The notes under the pieces were generated by a model. It was not told the DNA's origin and searched no databases. It worked only from the letters and a program-made list of their open reading frames with translations. Source: Planctomycetota bacterium (GTDB taxonomy: Bacteria > Planctomycetota > UBA1135 > GCA-002686595). Taken from it: DNA of 64,000 nucleotides. The stretch lies in contig JADJNY010000008.1 in NCBI GenBank assembly GCA_016714045.1, forward strand, positions 62,001 to 126,000, read 5' to 3'. Within the stretch, counting starts at the first letter, position 1, and each line of letters opens with the position of its first letter. Below, piece after piece: positions 43,738-53,800 of the stretch. Made by a program: the position numbers and the translations under genes.

Positions 43738-45224
43738 TCAGCGCGGGCGTGACTTCGGCTCTTCGCCAGCAGCGTCCGGTTTCGTCGGGGGGCGGCAACG
43801 GCTCGGGGAGCTCCGCGACGCACCACGTGAAAGCCGCGAGCACGCCCGCGGAGAGCTCGAAGCTCGCGCGGATGCACCGCTTCGATCGTGTCGCGCGCGC
43901 AGTGGTGCACGTCGAAGTAGCGCGCGGCGTCCGGCAGGAATTCCGCGACGTTCCAGCCCGCGGCCGCGATCGGGCTCGTGTCGGCGCCGCCGTCGCTCGC
44001 GACCAGTCGACCCGCGCCGTACGGTTCGAGGAGGCGAGCGATCGCCGCGAGCGCGTCGAACGCGGCGCCAGTCGCGTTCGTGCCGAAACCGCGCGGGGTG
44101 AAGCCGCCCCGGTCCGATTCGATCGAGAGGACGTGCCGTGCGAGGTCCGCCGCGTGCCGTGTCGCGTACGCGCGGCCACCGCGCAGGCCGTTCTCCTCGT
44201 TGGCCCAGAGCACACAGCGCACGGTCCGTCGCGGCGTCCACCCGCTCGCGCGGATCAGGCGCAGCGCCTCGAGCGCCTGCACGCAGCCGGCGCCGTCGTC
44301 GTGCGCGCCCTGTCCGACGTCCCATGCGTCGAGGTGGCCGCCGACGACGACGAACTCGTCGGGCCGTTCACGGCCGATCAGCTCCCCGACGACGTTGTGC
44401 CCCGTCGTGTCGGGCAGGGTCTCGCAGTCGAGCTCGAGTTCGAGTTCGGCGTCCGCGTGCGCGCGCAGGTGCTGCGCGAGCCGCTCGGCGCCGGCCGTGC
44501 TGATCGCGGCCGCGGGGATGCGCTCGACCCCGGCCTCGTACCGCATCGCGCCGGTGTGCGGGAAGTCGTCGAGGCGCAGCGTCATCGAACGCACGACCAC
44601 GGCGACCGCGCCGAGGCGCGCGGCCTCGATCGCGCCCGAGCTACGCTGGTCGACGGCCTTCCCATAGGCATGGAACGGATCGACCTCCGCGGGGTCCATC
44701 GGCCGGTCGTAGAACACGATCTTGCCGCGAACGCGCTCGCCGAGCGCGCGCAGCTCGTCGAACGACAGCACGCGGACGACGGCACCGCGCACGCCGCCCT
44801 TCGGAGTCGCCACGCTGCCGCCGAGGGCGAGGATCGGGAGCGGCGGCGCCGTCTCGGCGCGCTGGCCCCGGAGCTCGAGCCGCGCGATGCGACCGCGGAC
44901 CCAGCGCGGCACGGTGCACTCCTCGAGCCGCACGTTCGCGAATCCGTCCGCGAGCATCGTCCGCTGCGCCCACGCGACGGCGTTCTCCGCGCCGGGCGAG
45001 CCCGCGAGCCGGTGCGGGGCCACGCGACAGAGCTCTTGCAGCTTCGCGAACGCCTCGCCGCGCGCGAGCGCCGTCTCGACCAGGCGCGCAACGACCACGG
45101 TGCGCTCGGGCTGTGCCCCTTTGGAGGGCTCTTGCGCGCGCGCGACGTCCGGCAGGGCGAGCGCCAAGAGGCCGGTCGCAAGCAGGAGGAACGAGATCGG
45201 GTTCGAACGCTGGGCGGGGATCAT
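43738..45224 (-). CDS. Secreted M28 aminopeptidase, frameshifted twice near its C-terminus
   Basis: From the ATG at 45224 (signal NPISFLLLATGLLALALPDV, cleaved near ARAQ) the frame encodes a PA-insert and an M28 zinc peptidase with all ligands: GGHLDAWD (His), GAHDDGAG (Asp), ANEENG (Glu, base and ligand), IESDRGG (Asp) and DVHHCARDT (His). After EAVHPREL it breaks. One extra base near 43860 restores ELELSAGVLAAFTWCVAE and LPEPLP, and one extra base in the G6 run at 43787-43792 restores PPTKPDAAGEEPKSRPR and a stop at 43738. The corrected protein is ~495 residues, the usual length. It removes N-terminal amino acids outside the cytoplasm. It converges on the YihY gene (15 nt). Confidence 0.83.
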
Positions 45225-45295
45225 CGTCGGGGCGGCTTTCCTGGCTGCTGGAGGCTCATCCGCAGGCGAGCGGCGCGCGGAGTCTAGCGCGGGCA

Positions 45296-45325
45296 TTGAC
45301 GGGTCGGCGTCGGTGTGCGGACAAT
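45296..45325 (+). promoter_or_regulatory. Sigma-70-type promoter for the CHRD gene
   Basis: TTGACG at 45296-45301, an 18-nt spacer and GACAAT at 45320-45325, about 75 nt before the CHRD start. A short inverted repeat (GCGGAC / GTCCGC, 45364-45382) lies in the leader, just ahead of the ribosome binding site. Confidence 0.5.
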
Positions 45326-45400
45326 CCATGCGGAACGACCGCTCGCCGCACCGGCGAACAACCGCGGACGAACTCTGTCCGCACTCGGAGGAATCCTCAG

Positions 45401-46309
45401 ATGCTCACCGCTCGACTCGTCACTCGCTTCTTCGCACCGCTCGCCTGCGTCGCGCTCGCCACGCTCGGCTTCGCGCAGCAAACCTACCTGACCGCCGTCA
45501 TCAACTCGGCGCAGGAGACGCCGCCCAACACGAGCACGGCGACCGGCAACGCCTGCATGATCCTCGATCAGACCGCGCACACGATCACGTTCAACATCAA
45601 CTACTCGGGGCTCACGTCCGCCGAGGTCGCCGCGCACTTCCACCAGGCCCCCGCCGGCTCTGCGGGCCCGGTGATCATCGGGCTCCCGGCCGGAGCGCCG
45701 AAGATCGGGACGCTCGCGACGACACCGGCGCAGGAGGCGGCCTTCCTCGCGGGCAACGTCTACATCAACATCCACACCTCGACGTTCCCGGGCGGCGAGA
45801 TCCGCGGGCAAGTGCTCCCGGGCGTCGTGCCCGCGCCCGTGCTCTTCTGCTTCGGCGACGGCGCGGGCACGCCGTGCCCGTGCGCCAACCACAGCGGGGT
45901 CGGCGCGAACGTCGGCTGCTTGAACTCCGCGGGCCTCGGCGGGAGCCTGCGCACGACGGGCTTCCAGAGTGTCGCCTGCGACAATTTGCGGCTGAACGGA
46001 ACGCAGATGACGAACTCGACCGCGATCTACCTGCAAGGGACGCTGCAGGACAACGGCGGTCTCGGCACGCCGATCCAGGACGGGCTGCGCTGCGTGACGG
46101 GCAACCTCGTGCGCCTCGGCACGCTGCAGAACTCGCTCGGCGCGAGCTCCTACCCGGGCGCGGGCCAGCAGCCCGTGTCGATCCGCGGCGCGACGCTCGC
46201 GGGGACGACCTACTACTACACGACGTTCTATCGCAACGCCGCGACCGCCTTCTGCCCGCCGGGCACGGCGAACTGGACGAACGGCGTCGCGCTGACGTGG
46301 GTGCCGTGA
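45401..46309 (+). CDS. Secreted CHRD-domain protein with Cys-rich C-terminal module
   Basis: A 302-residue protein with GGAGGA 8 nt before the ATG. The signal peptide (FFAPLACVALATLGFAQ) is followed by a CHRD domain (~28-145): LTAVINSAQETPPNTSTATG, YSGLTSAEVAAHFHQAPAGS, VYINIHTSTFPGGEIRGQVL. CHRD is a secreted beta domain first seen in chordin. The last ~150 residues form a separate module with six or more Cys (FCFGDGAGTPCPCANHSGV; DGLRCVTGNLVRLGT; TTFYRNAATAFCPPGTANW) that is clearly shared with the C-terminus of the metalloprotease at 57941-61036. The module may be a sorting or surface-attachment domain (inference). It is a single gene with its own promoter and terminator. Confidence 0.88.
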   Translation: MLTARLVTRFFAPLACVALATLGFAQQTYLTAVINSAQETPPNTSTATGNACMILDQTAHTITFNINYSGLTSAEVAAHFHQAPAGSAGPVIIGLPAGAPKIGTLATTPAQEAAFLAGNVYINIHTSTFPGGEIRGQVLPGVVPAPVLFCFGDGAGTPCPCANHSGVGANVGCLNSAGLGGSLRTTGFQSVACDNLRLNGTQMTNSTAIYLQGTLQDNGGLGTPIQDGLRCVTGNLVRLGTLQNSLGASSYPGAGQQPVSIRGATLAGTTYYYTTFYRNAATAFCPPGTANWTNGVALTWVP

Positions 46310-46344
46310 TCGAGACCGCGCGCTCGCGCGTTCGATAGAAGAGG

Positions 46345-46371
46345 AGGAGCCGGCGTCGAGCGCCGGCTCCT
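46345..46371 (+). terminator. Intrinsic terminator after the CHRD gene
   Basis: An 11-bp stem (AGGAGCCGGCG / CGCCGGCTCCT) with a TCGAG loop followed by TTCGTTT, 35 nt past the CHRD stop. It is the best terminator in the window because it has a T-rich tail. Confidence 0.75.
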
Positions 46372-46496
46372 TCGTTTCCGCGGTGCTTCGGCGCGCCGCA
46401 TGTGCGACCGGGCGTGCATCGGGCGCTCGAAGACGGACTCCGCACTTCGCAGAACTCCTACACAGACGCTCTTTCCTTCGCCGCGGGGCTCGTCAT

Positions 46497-46510
46497 ACTA
46501 CCGAGGTAGT
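46497..46510. promoter_or_regulatory. Operator-like dyad upstream of the TPR/ExbBD cluster
   Basis: A 6-bp inverted repeat with a 2-nt centre, ACTACC-GA-GGTAGT, overlaps a possible -10 (TACTAC) about 57 nt before the TPR gene start. A regulator site is inferred; there is no independent support. Confidence 0.3.
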
Positions 46511-46567
46511 CGAGTGGCGGCGGACGGCGCAGGGCCGTGCGCGCCGCACCTCGGATGGGGAGGCAGC

Positions 46568-49500
46568 ATGCGGGCGTTCCTGCTCGGTCTCGTGCTCCTC
46601 GGCGCTCCTGCACAGGACGCCGACGAGCAGTACACCTACGTCGCGGCGTTGGCGGAAAAGGGCCTGCACGAGCAAGTCGTCCGTGAGGCGCGCGAGTTCC
46701 TCCGCGCGAACCCTGCGCACGCGAAGGCCGAGCTCGCGCGCTACCGTCTCGCGTGTGCGCTCTTCGAGCTCGGTCGATCGAAGGAAGCTCAGCCCGAGTT
46801 CGCGCGCCTCGCCGATCGCGCGGGGTTCGAGTTCGCGGCCGAGGTCCAGTTCCGGCTCGCGCAATGCCACTTGGACGCAGGCGAGCGCGCCGAGGCGGAG
46901 GCGCGGCTCGCGCGCGTCCTCGCGGCGAAGAAGGACTACCTGCGCGCGCCCGCGCTCGCGCTGCTCGCGCAGTCGGAGCTCGCGCGCAAGGACCACGCGG
47001 CGGCGCTCGCGCACTTCGACGAGCTCGCGCGCGCTTCGAAGGACGCGGGCTACGCGCTCGACGCGCGCGCCGGGCGAGCGTGGTGCCTCTACCGGCTCGG
47101 GAAACCCGCCGAAGCCGCCGCCGCGGCCGAAGCCGTGCTCGCCGGCGAGGCCGCGGGCCGCGCCGGCGAGATGGCGTTCCTGCTCGGCGAGTGCCGGCTC
47201 GATCAGGGCGACGCGCGCGGCGCGCTCGCCGCGTTCCGATCCGTCGGCGCCGGCGAGTTCGCCGACGCGGCCGCGCGCGGAGAGGGCTTCGCGCTCGCGG
47301 CCGTGGGCGACCACGCCGCCGCTGCGCGCGCGTTCGGCCGCGTGGTTCGCGAGTTCTCGCAGTCCGTGCATCGCGCCGAGTGCGCGCTGCACGAGGGGAT
47401 CGAGCTCCTCGCCGCGGGCGACGCGGCCGCGGCGGCGAAGGCGCTCGCGCGCGGCGAGCTCGACGCCGATCCGGACGCGCTGGGCTGGCGCGCGCGGGCG
47501 CAGGCGGCGTCCGGCGCGCGCGACGCCGCGCTCGCAACGTTGGAGCGCGCCGTCGGGCTCGCTCCCGCGGGGGAACGGCGCGACGCGCTCGCGCTGCAGC
47601 GCGCGGACCTGCTCGCGGAGCTCGGGCGCGGCGCGGAGGCGCGCGCCGACTACGCGCGCGTAGGCAGCGCGCGCGCGCTCCTCGCCGCGGCCGTGCAGGC
47701 CCTCGAAGCGCGCGAACCCGGGCAAGCCGTCGACCTCGCCGCGCGGTTGCTCGAGCGCTTCCCGGACTCCGAGCTGCGCACGGATGCGCTGCTCGCGCTC
47801 GGCGAAGGGTTGTTCGGCGCGGGCCGGCACGGCGAGGCCGCGGAAGCGTTCGCCGCCGCGCAGGAGCGTGATGCGGATGCCACGCGCAAGACCCGGGCGT
47901 GTGCGCGCGAAGCCTGGTCTCACTACCTCGCGGGCGACCTGCGCCGGGCCGCCGAGCGCTTCGATGCCGCCGCGCGCGGTCCGGCGGAGCTCGCGGAGGT
48001 CGAAGAGGCCGCGTTCATGGCGGGACGCGCGCGCGAGGACGCCGGCGAGCGCGACCTGGCGCGCGAGGCTTGGGCGCGCGCCCTCCAGCGCTTCCCGCGC
48101 GGAGCGCACGCGGACGAGGCGCGGTTGCGGTCCGCGCTCGCGGAGAGCGACGGCTCGACGGCGGCGCTGGAGGAGCTCGCGCGCGGGCTCGATCGGGGAC
48201 CGCTCGCGGCGCGCGCGCGCTTCGAGCTCGCCGAGCGCCGCTCGCACGCGGGCGACGACGCCGACGCGCTCCGCGACTACCGCGCGGCGCTCGCTGCGGA
48301 CCCGCAGGGACCGTTCGCGGCGCGCGCGCGGTACGGGATCGCATGGAGCGCGTTTCAGTCGAAGGACTACTCCGCGGCGGCGGCGGCGCTGCGCGAGCTC
48401 GACGTCGCGCCGTCCGTCGGCGCGGGGGAGCGTTCCCGCGCGAAGGGCACGGACGCGGGGCCGGCCGTCCCGCCCGAACTCGCCGGGGCGGCCCGCGAAC
48501 TCGGGGCGTGGATCGCCCTGCGCCGCGGCGAACTCGACGTCGCGCTCGAGCGCTGGCGCGCGCTCGGCGCGGGTGCTTCCGACGAGGCGCGCTCGACGAG
48601 CCTCGTGCGCGCCCTCTGCGCCGCGCTCGCGAAGGCGAACCGCGCCGCCGACGCGCGCGCGGTCGTCGAAGCGTTCGCCGCGTCCGCGCGCACGCCTTCG
48701 GCGCGCGCGGCGGCCTCGATCGAGCGCGTGCTGCTCCTCGCCGACGGCGGCGACGCCGACGGCGCCGAGCGCGCGCTCGCGGAGGCCCGCACGGCCGCCA
48801 AGGACGATCCGCGGCTTGCGGAGGCCGCGTTCCGCATCGCGGAGGCGCGCTTCGCCGCGGGTGAGGACGCGCGCGCGATCGAGGCCTACGACGCCGCCGC
48901 CGCGAGCGCCGACGCGGGGATCGCCGCGCCCGCGCTCTACAAGGCGGGCTTCACGCGCTTGCGCGCGGGCGACGCCGCGGGCGCCGAGCGCTCGCTCGAG
49001 CGGCTCGTCGCGTCGTTCCCGCAGCACGAACTCGTGCACGAGAGCCTGTTCCTGCTCGGCGAGGCGCGCTACCGCCAGGACGACTGGCCCGCGGCCGTCG
49101 AGGCGCTCGAGCGCGTCCGGCGCGAGGCGCCGCGCCACGCCGTGCTCCCGAAGGTCCTCTTCCGCCTCGGTCTCGCGCAGGGCCGGCAGGAGCATTGGAA
49201 GGAGTGCGCGGAGACGCTGGCGGAGCTCGTGAAGCGGGCGCCGGAGTTTCCCAACCTCGCCGAGGCCGAACTGTGGCGCGGTCGCGCGCGGGGCGCCCTC
49301 GGCGACGCACGCGGCGCGCGCGCGGCGTTCGACCGCGTGCTCGCGCTCGACAAGGGGCTGCTCTCCGCGGCCGCGCACCTCGAGATCGGCCGGCTCTACT
49401 TCGATGCGGGCGACGAGGACGGTGCGCTCTCCGAATTCCTCAAGGTCGCCGTGCTGTACGCCGGCGACGACGAGGTGTGCGAGGCGCTCGTGCTCGCGGG

Positions 49501-49630
49501 GCAGGTGCTCGAGGCGCAGGGGAAGCCCGCGGAGGCCGCCAAGCAGTACCGCGAAGCGCGCGAGAAGCACCCGAAGGCGCGCTACGCCGCCGAAGCCGCG
49601 CGACGCCTCGCCGAGCTCACGAAGCGCTGA
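46568..49630 (+). CDS. Giant periplasmic TPR protein upstream of ExbB/ExbD
   Basis: A 1020-residue protein with a signal peptide (MRAFLLGLVLLGAPAQ) and then only TPR-type helical repeats from about residue 20 to the end, in the A-x3-Y/A-x-G-x-Y style. Examples are ARYRLACALFELGRSKEAQP, LAQCHLDAGERAEAEARL, LFLLGEARYRQDDWPAAVEA, EIGRLYFDAGDEDGALSEFL and KPAEAAKQYREAREKHPKA. The last repeats resemble YbgF/CpoB- and BamD-type TPRs. Secreted, with no anchor, it should act in the periplasm. It precedes the ExbB/ExbD/mosaic genes on the same strand, although a strong hairpin lies in the 165-nt gap. A role as partner or cargo scaffold of that motor complex, like CpoB in Tol-Pal, is inferred. Confidence 0.88.
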   Translation: MRAFLLGLVLLGAPAQDADEQYTYVAALAEKGLHEQVVREAREFLRANPAHAKAELARYRLACALFELGRSKEAQPEFARLADRAGFEFAAEVQFRLAQCHLDAGERAEAEARLARVLAAKKDYLRAPALALLAQSELARKDHAAALAHFDELARASKDAGYALDARAGRAWCLYRLGKPAEAAAAAEAVLAGEAAGRAGEMAFLLGECRLDQGDARGALAAFRSVGAGEFADAAARGEGFALAAVGDHAAAARAFGRVVREFSQSVHRAECALHEGIELLAAGDAAAAAKALARGELDADPDALGWRARAQAASGARDAALATLERAVGLAPAGERRDALALQRADLLAELGRGAEARADYARVGSARALLAAAVQALEAREPGQAVDLAARLLERFPDSELRTDALLALGEGLFGAGRHGEAAEAFAAAQERDADATRKTRACAREAWSHYLAGDLRRAAERFDAAARGPAELAEVEEAAFMAGRAREDAGERDLAREAWARALQRFPRGAHADEARLRSALAESDGSTAALEELARGLDRGPLAARARFELAERRSHAGDDADALRDYRAALAADPQGPFAARARYGIAWSAFQSKDYSAAAAALRELDVAPSVGAGERSRAKGTDAGPAVPPELAGAARELGAWIALRRGELDVALERWRALGAGASDEARSTSLVRALCAALAKANRAADARAVVEAFAASARTPSARAAASIERVLLLADGGDADGAERALAEARTAAKDDPRLAEAAFRIAEARFAAGEDARAIEAYDAAAASADAGIAAPALYKAGFTRLRAGDAAGAERSLERLVASFPQHELVHESLFLLGEARYRQDDWPAAVEALERVRREAPRHAVLPKVLFRLGLAQGRQEHWKECAETLAELVKRAPEFPNLAEAELWRGRARGALGDARGARAAFDRVLALDKGLLSAAAHLEIGRLYFDAGDEDGALSEFLKVAVLYAGDDEVCEALVLAGQVLEAQGKPAEAAKQYREAREKHPKARYAAEAARRLAELTKR

Positions 49631-49642
49631 CCGAGCCGTTCG

Positions 49643-49671
49643 GGCGCGCGCTCCGCGGGCGAGCGCGCGCC
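49643..49671 (+). terminator. Hairpin between the TPR gene and exbB-like gene
   Basis: An 11-bp stem (GGCGCGCGCTC / GAGCGCGCGCC) with a 7-nt loop, 12 nt past the TPR stop. No U-tract. It may attenuate rather than end transcription into the motor genes. Confidence 0.45.
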
Positions 49672-49795
49672 GCTCCACCGACACCACCCGCGCACCGAGG
49701 CGCGCGCTCGCGCGCGGACGATCCGCGCGACGAGGCCTCGAAGCCACGCGCGACCGCCACCCGTCGCGCGCACGACCCACCAAGGAGATGAACCG

Positions 49796-50464
49796 ATGAA
49801 CCCGACCCAAGTCCCCGCCGGGGACGCCATGCCTTCGCTCTGGGACCTGATCGTCAGCGGCGGCCCGCTCATGTGGCCGCTCGGAGTCTGCTCCGTCATC
49901 GCGCTCGCGTACGTCGTCGAGCGCTTCGTGCGGCTGCGCGCGAGCGCGATCGGCACGGACGGGTTTGGCGCGCGCGTCGTCGACGCGACGCGCGCGAGCG
50001 GACCCGCGGCGGGCCTTCAGCTCGCGCGGAGCGAATCGACGCCGCTCGCACGTATCCTCGCCGCGCACTTCGAGCTCGCTGCGCGCCCCGCGCCGGAGCG
50101 CGAGAAGCGCCTCGAGGACGTCGCGACGGGGGAGGTGAAGCGCCTCGCGGCCAACCTGCGTCCGTTGATGATCGTGTACATCGTCGCGCCGCTGCTCGGG
50201 CTGCTCGGCACCGTGTGGGGTCTGATCGAGGCCTTCGCGACCGTCGCCGTGAAGCAGGGCCTCGGGCGCCCCGAGTTGCTCGCGGGCGGCGTCTACCAAG
50301 CGCTCGTGACGACCGCGGCGGGGCTCTCGATCGCAATCCCGGCGGTCGTCGCGTACTACCACTTCAAGGGCCGCCTCGAGCGCTTCTCGCGGCGCGTCGA
50401 GGAGCTCTACGTCGCCATCGATCCGCTGCTCGACGGAGCGGAGGCCCGCCATGCGCATTCGTGA
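49796..50464 (+). CDS. ExbB/TolQ/MotA-family proton-channel protein
   Basis: A 222-residue protein with AAGGAG upstream of the ATG. Three membrane helices are in the family arrangement: GGPLMWPLGVCSVIALAYVV (~22-41), then a cytoplasmic segment, PLMIVYIVAPLLGLLGTVWG (the conserved LLGTVxG block) and VTTAAGLSIAIPAVVAYYHF. With ExbD it forms a pentamer-dimer motor that uses the proton gradient to work on a TonB- or TolA-type partner. The ExbD gene overlaps its end by 14 nt, and the probable partner follows immediately. Confidence 0.95.
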   Translation: MNPTQVPAGDAMPSLWDLIVSGGPLMWPLGVCSVIALAYVVERFVRLRASAIGTDGFGARVVDATRASGPAAGLQLARSESTPLARILAAHFELAARPAPEREKRLEDVATGEVKRLAANLRPLMIVYIVAPLLGLLGTVWGLIEAFATVAVKQGLGRPELLAGGVYQALVTTAAGLSIAIPAVVAYYHFKGRLERFSRRVEELYVAIDPLLDGAEARHAHS

Positions 50465-50864
50465 CGACGACGCGCTCGGCGAGCCCGAGTTCAGCATGGC
50501 GCCGCTGATCGACGTCGTGTTCCAGATGCTCATCTTCTTCCTCGTGGCGACGAGCTGGGCTTCGCGCGAGCAGTCGCTCGACGTCGAGCTGCCCGAGGCC
50601 TCGACCGCCGTGGCGAAGAGCGCGCCGGCGGACGAGCTCGTCATCGACGTCCAGCGCGACGGCACGGTCGCGCTCTCCGGTCGCGTGCTGGCGCGGAGCG
50701 AACTCGGCGGCGCGCTCGTCGCGGCCGCCCGCGCGAACCCGCGCATCCCGGTGACGATCCGCGGCGACCGCTTCGTGCACCACGAGGACGTCGTCGCGGT
50801 GATGGACGCCTGCGGCCAGGCAGGACTCTCGAACCTCGCCATCGGAACCCTGGAACCCCGTTGA
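50451..50864 (+). CDS. ExbD/TolR-family protein
   Basis: A 137-residue protein. The membrane helix follows the family motif EPEFSMAPLIDVVFQMLIFF, with the essential proton-carrying Asp at position 21. The C-terminal periplasmic domain is the usual ~95 residues (ELVIDVQRDGTVALSGRVLA; VTIRGDRFVHHEDVVAVMDA). The short basic N-tail (MRIRDDD) is cytoplasmic. Together with the preceding ExbB-like protein it makes the motor; the gene ends 7 nt before the mosaic gene. Confidence 0.95.
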   Translation: MRIRDDDALGEPEFSMAPLIDVVFQMLIFFLVATSWASREQSLDVELPEASTAVAKSAPADELVIDVQRDGTVALSGRVLARSELGGALVAAARANPRIPVTIRGDRFVHHEDVVAVMDACGQAGLSNLAIGTLEPR

Positions 50865-50871
50865 GGAAGCC

Positions 50872-53800
50872 ATGTCGTCGTCGCGCGGGAAGAACTTCGT
50901 CCTCGTCGCCGCGCTGCTCGCGGCCTGCGCGTGGGTGCTCCTGCACCGCGCGCGCTCGTGGTGGGACGGCGCGGGCCGCTTCGAGGACGGCGCTGGGGCC
51001 GTGCTCGCGATCGACGATGGCAGCGTGCGCCACGCGGCGTGGGGCGCGCCCCGGCCCGTCGACGAGCTCGCCGCCGGCGTCCGCGCGCCGGTCCGCGGCG
51101 TGACGCGCGCGGCGCTCTCCCACGACGGACGTTGGGTCGTCTTCGCGGCGGGCGAGCGCGGACTCGACGCCGAGCTCTACCTCGCGGAGCGCGCGGGCGA
51201 CGTGCTGCTCGACCCGCGTCCGATCCTGGCGCTGAACACGCCAGTGGACGAGTGCGCGCCGGCCTTCTCGGACGATACTCTGTGGTTCGCTTCGGACCGC
51301 GCGGGCGGCGCGGGCGGGCTCGACCTGTGGCGCGCGCGCTTTCGAGACGGCGCGTTCGAGGAGCCCGAGCGCCTGCCGGACGCGGTGCAGAGCGCGCACG
51401 ACGACACGGAACCCGGTCCGAGCCGCGACGGGACCGAGCTCGCCTTCGCCACGGACCGCGACGGACGCTTCCGCGTCCTGCTCGCCGCGTCCGCGCCCGC
51501 GAGCGGCGACGGCTGGAGCGTCGCGCCGTTCGACGCGCTGGACGGCGAGGGCGTCGAGCGCGAGCCGTGCTTCGGCGCGGACGGACGCTCCGTGTGGTGC
51601 GCGATCGAGCGTGAGGGGGCCTTCGCGCTCCACCGCAGCCTGCGCGTGCGCGGCGCGTGGCGGCCAGCGGCACCGATCGACACGGAGGGAACGCTCGGCC
51701 TGGGCCGCGCGCGCGCGCCGTGCCCCGAGCCGGACGGGTTCGCGTTGTGGTGCCTGCGCGCGGAGCCGGACGGCGCGCTGCAGCTCGTCCGCGCGCCCGC
51801 GCACGAGCTCCACGAGGTGCCCGCGCGTCCCTGGACCTGGGTCGACACCGCCGTCGTCGCGTCGCTCCTCGTACTCGCGCTCGCGGCGTACCTCGCGCGG
51901 CGCTGGCCGGCGCTCGAGCTCATCTACAAGTGCCTGCTCGTGTCCGTGCTGCTACACCTCTTGCTGCTGCTGCTCTTCCAGTACTTGTTCCTGCAAGGGG
52001 GCAGCGCGGACGTGCACGAGCCGGGGCGCATCCGCGTCCGCTACGTGCCGAACGTCGAGCCGCCTTCGGCGCGCGTCGAGCGCGACGGGCGCGTCGAGCT
52101 CGACGCGCCGGACGCGGAGCCCGCGCGCGCGGAGCTCGCCGCCGACGCACCCTCGACGCCGAGCGACGCGGCGCCGCTCGTCGCGCTGCCCGAGGGCGAC
52201 GCGGCGCGCGCACCCGAGCGCGCGGCGCTCGACGCGGAGCCGGGCGTCGCCGCGCCGCGCGTCGCCGTCGAGGCGGACGTCGCTTCCCAGTCGCGGCGCG
52301 GGGAGCGCGCGCCGGAGCTCGCGTTGCCCGCGACGGAGGCGACGGTGTCCGCGTCCGACGCGGCGCCGGCGCGTGCCGAGCTCGAGACCGCGCTCGGCGA
52401 GCGCGCCGCTCCGAGCGCCGAGAGCCTCGCCGTCGACGTCCCGGACTCCGCCGCACCCCGAGCGCCAGCGCGCACCGCGGCCGAGCCGGATGCGGCCGAG
52501 GCGCGGAGCGCGCCCGCGGTCGCCGTCGCGCGACCTTCGGAGCCCGGCGCCGCGCCGCGCGGCGGACCGGCGGCCGAGCTCGAGCTCGAGTTTGCGCGCA
52601 GCGCCGCGGCGGACTCCTCGGAGTCTGCTTCGCCCGCTCGCGCCGTCGTGACCGCGGCTCGCTCCGAACGCGACGCGCGGCCGCGCGCCGTGGAACGCAT
52701 CGCGGAGACGCCGGGCGCGGAGGCGTCGCCGACGCCCGCGCGCGCGCCGAGCTCCGTCGTGGCGCCGAGCTCGTCGTCGTCCTCGAGCACCGTCGCCGTC
52801 GAAGCACCCGCGGAGGGCGCGGCGCGCGGTGCACCCGAGCGCGCGCAGCCCGCGCCGTCGCTCGCGCTGGACACGGGCTCGGGGTCCTTCGAGCCGGAGC
52901 GCTCGGCCACGCCGACGCGCGCGGCGTTGCCGAGGAACGAGCCCGAGCGCGGCGGCGCGGCGCCGAGCACGGCGAGTGCGCCGCTCGCGACGCGCGTCCG
53001 CGGCGCGCCGGAGAGCGCGGCGTCCGGACGCCGCGCGACGGAGGCGGCGCCGGGCGCGTCGAACTCCGACGCGCGCGTCGCGCTGGCGGCGCCGGTGGAG
53101 ATGGGCGAGCGCGCGCCCCGCGGCGAGCGAGCCCCGGAACTCGAACTCGACGCGGGCGACACGGCCGGCGCGGGCGCGTCCGACGTGAGCGCGTCCGCGG
53201 GACCCGAGCGGCGCGCGCTTCCGTCACCGGACGGCCGCGCGGACGTCGGCGCGCCGACCCCGGGCGCGCTCGCGCTCGAAGCACCGCGCGGCGCCGCCGA
53301 GGGTGCGTCGCGCGCGCCGGCGCGCGCGGGCCTCACCGAGGCGGGCGCGCCGTCGACGCCGGGCGCACGCAGCGTCGCGATCGACGACGACGGCGCTCCG
53401 GCCGTCCGCGCGCCGCGCGGGGCGACGCCCACGCCCGACCTACTCGCCGACGTCGTCCCGAGCCCGGCCGTCACGCGCGGCGGCGTCGATTCGGAGCGGC
53501 CCGCGCGCGCGCAGCTCGACGCGCGCGCGCCGGAGCCGGAGTCCGCGCCGGCCCCCGCGAGCGCGCCGCTCGCGCGCGTGCCGGACGCTCCGGAGCGCGC
53601 GCCGTCCGTCGAACGACGCGCGTGGGACCACACGCCGTACGAGAACCGCAGCGCCGAGAACAAGGCGCGCGCGCTGGAGCTCCACGGCGGCGACGAGAAG
53701 ACGGAGGAGGCCGTCGCGCGCGGGCTCGCGTATCTCGCGCGCGTGCAGCAGCGCGCCGGCAACTGGGGCCGCATCGACGCGCGCGACCCGAAGTACGGAC

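Noticed and set aside
42171..45287. A 1038-codon plus-strand frame starting in the YihY gene.
   Set aside because: After the frameshift near 42585 it is antisense/out of frame with YihY and the M28 peptidase; not a real long protein.
52140..53610. The Ala/Pro/Arg low-complexity spacer considered as a nucleotide-level tandem repeat.
   Set aside because: I see biased composition and short recurring words but no regular period; it is better described as a disordered protein spacer.
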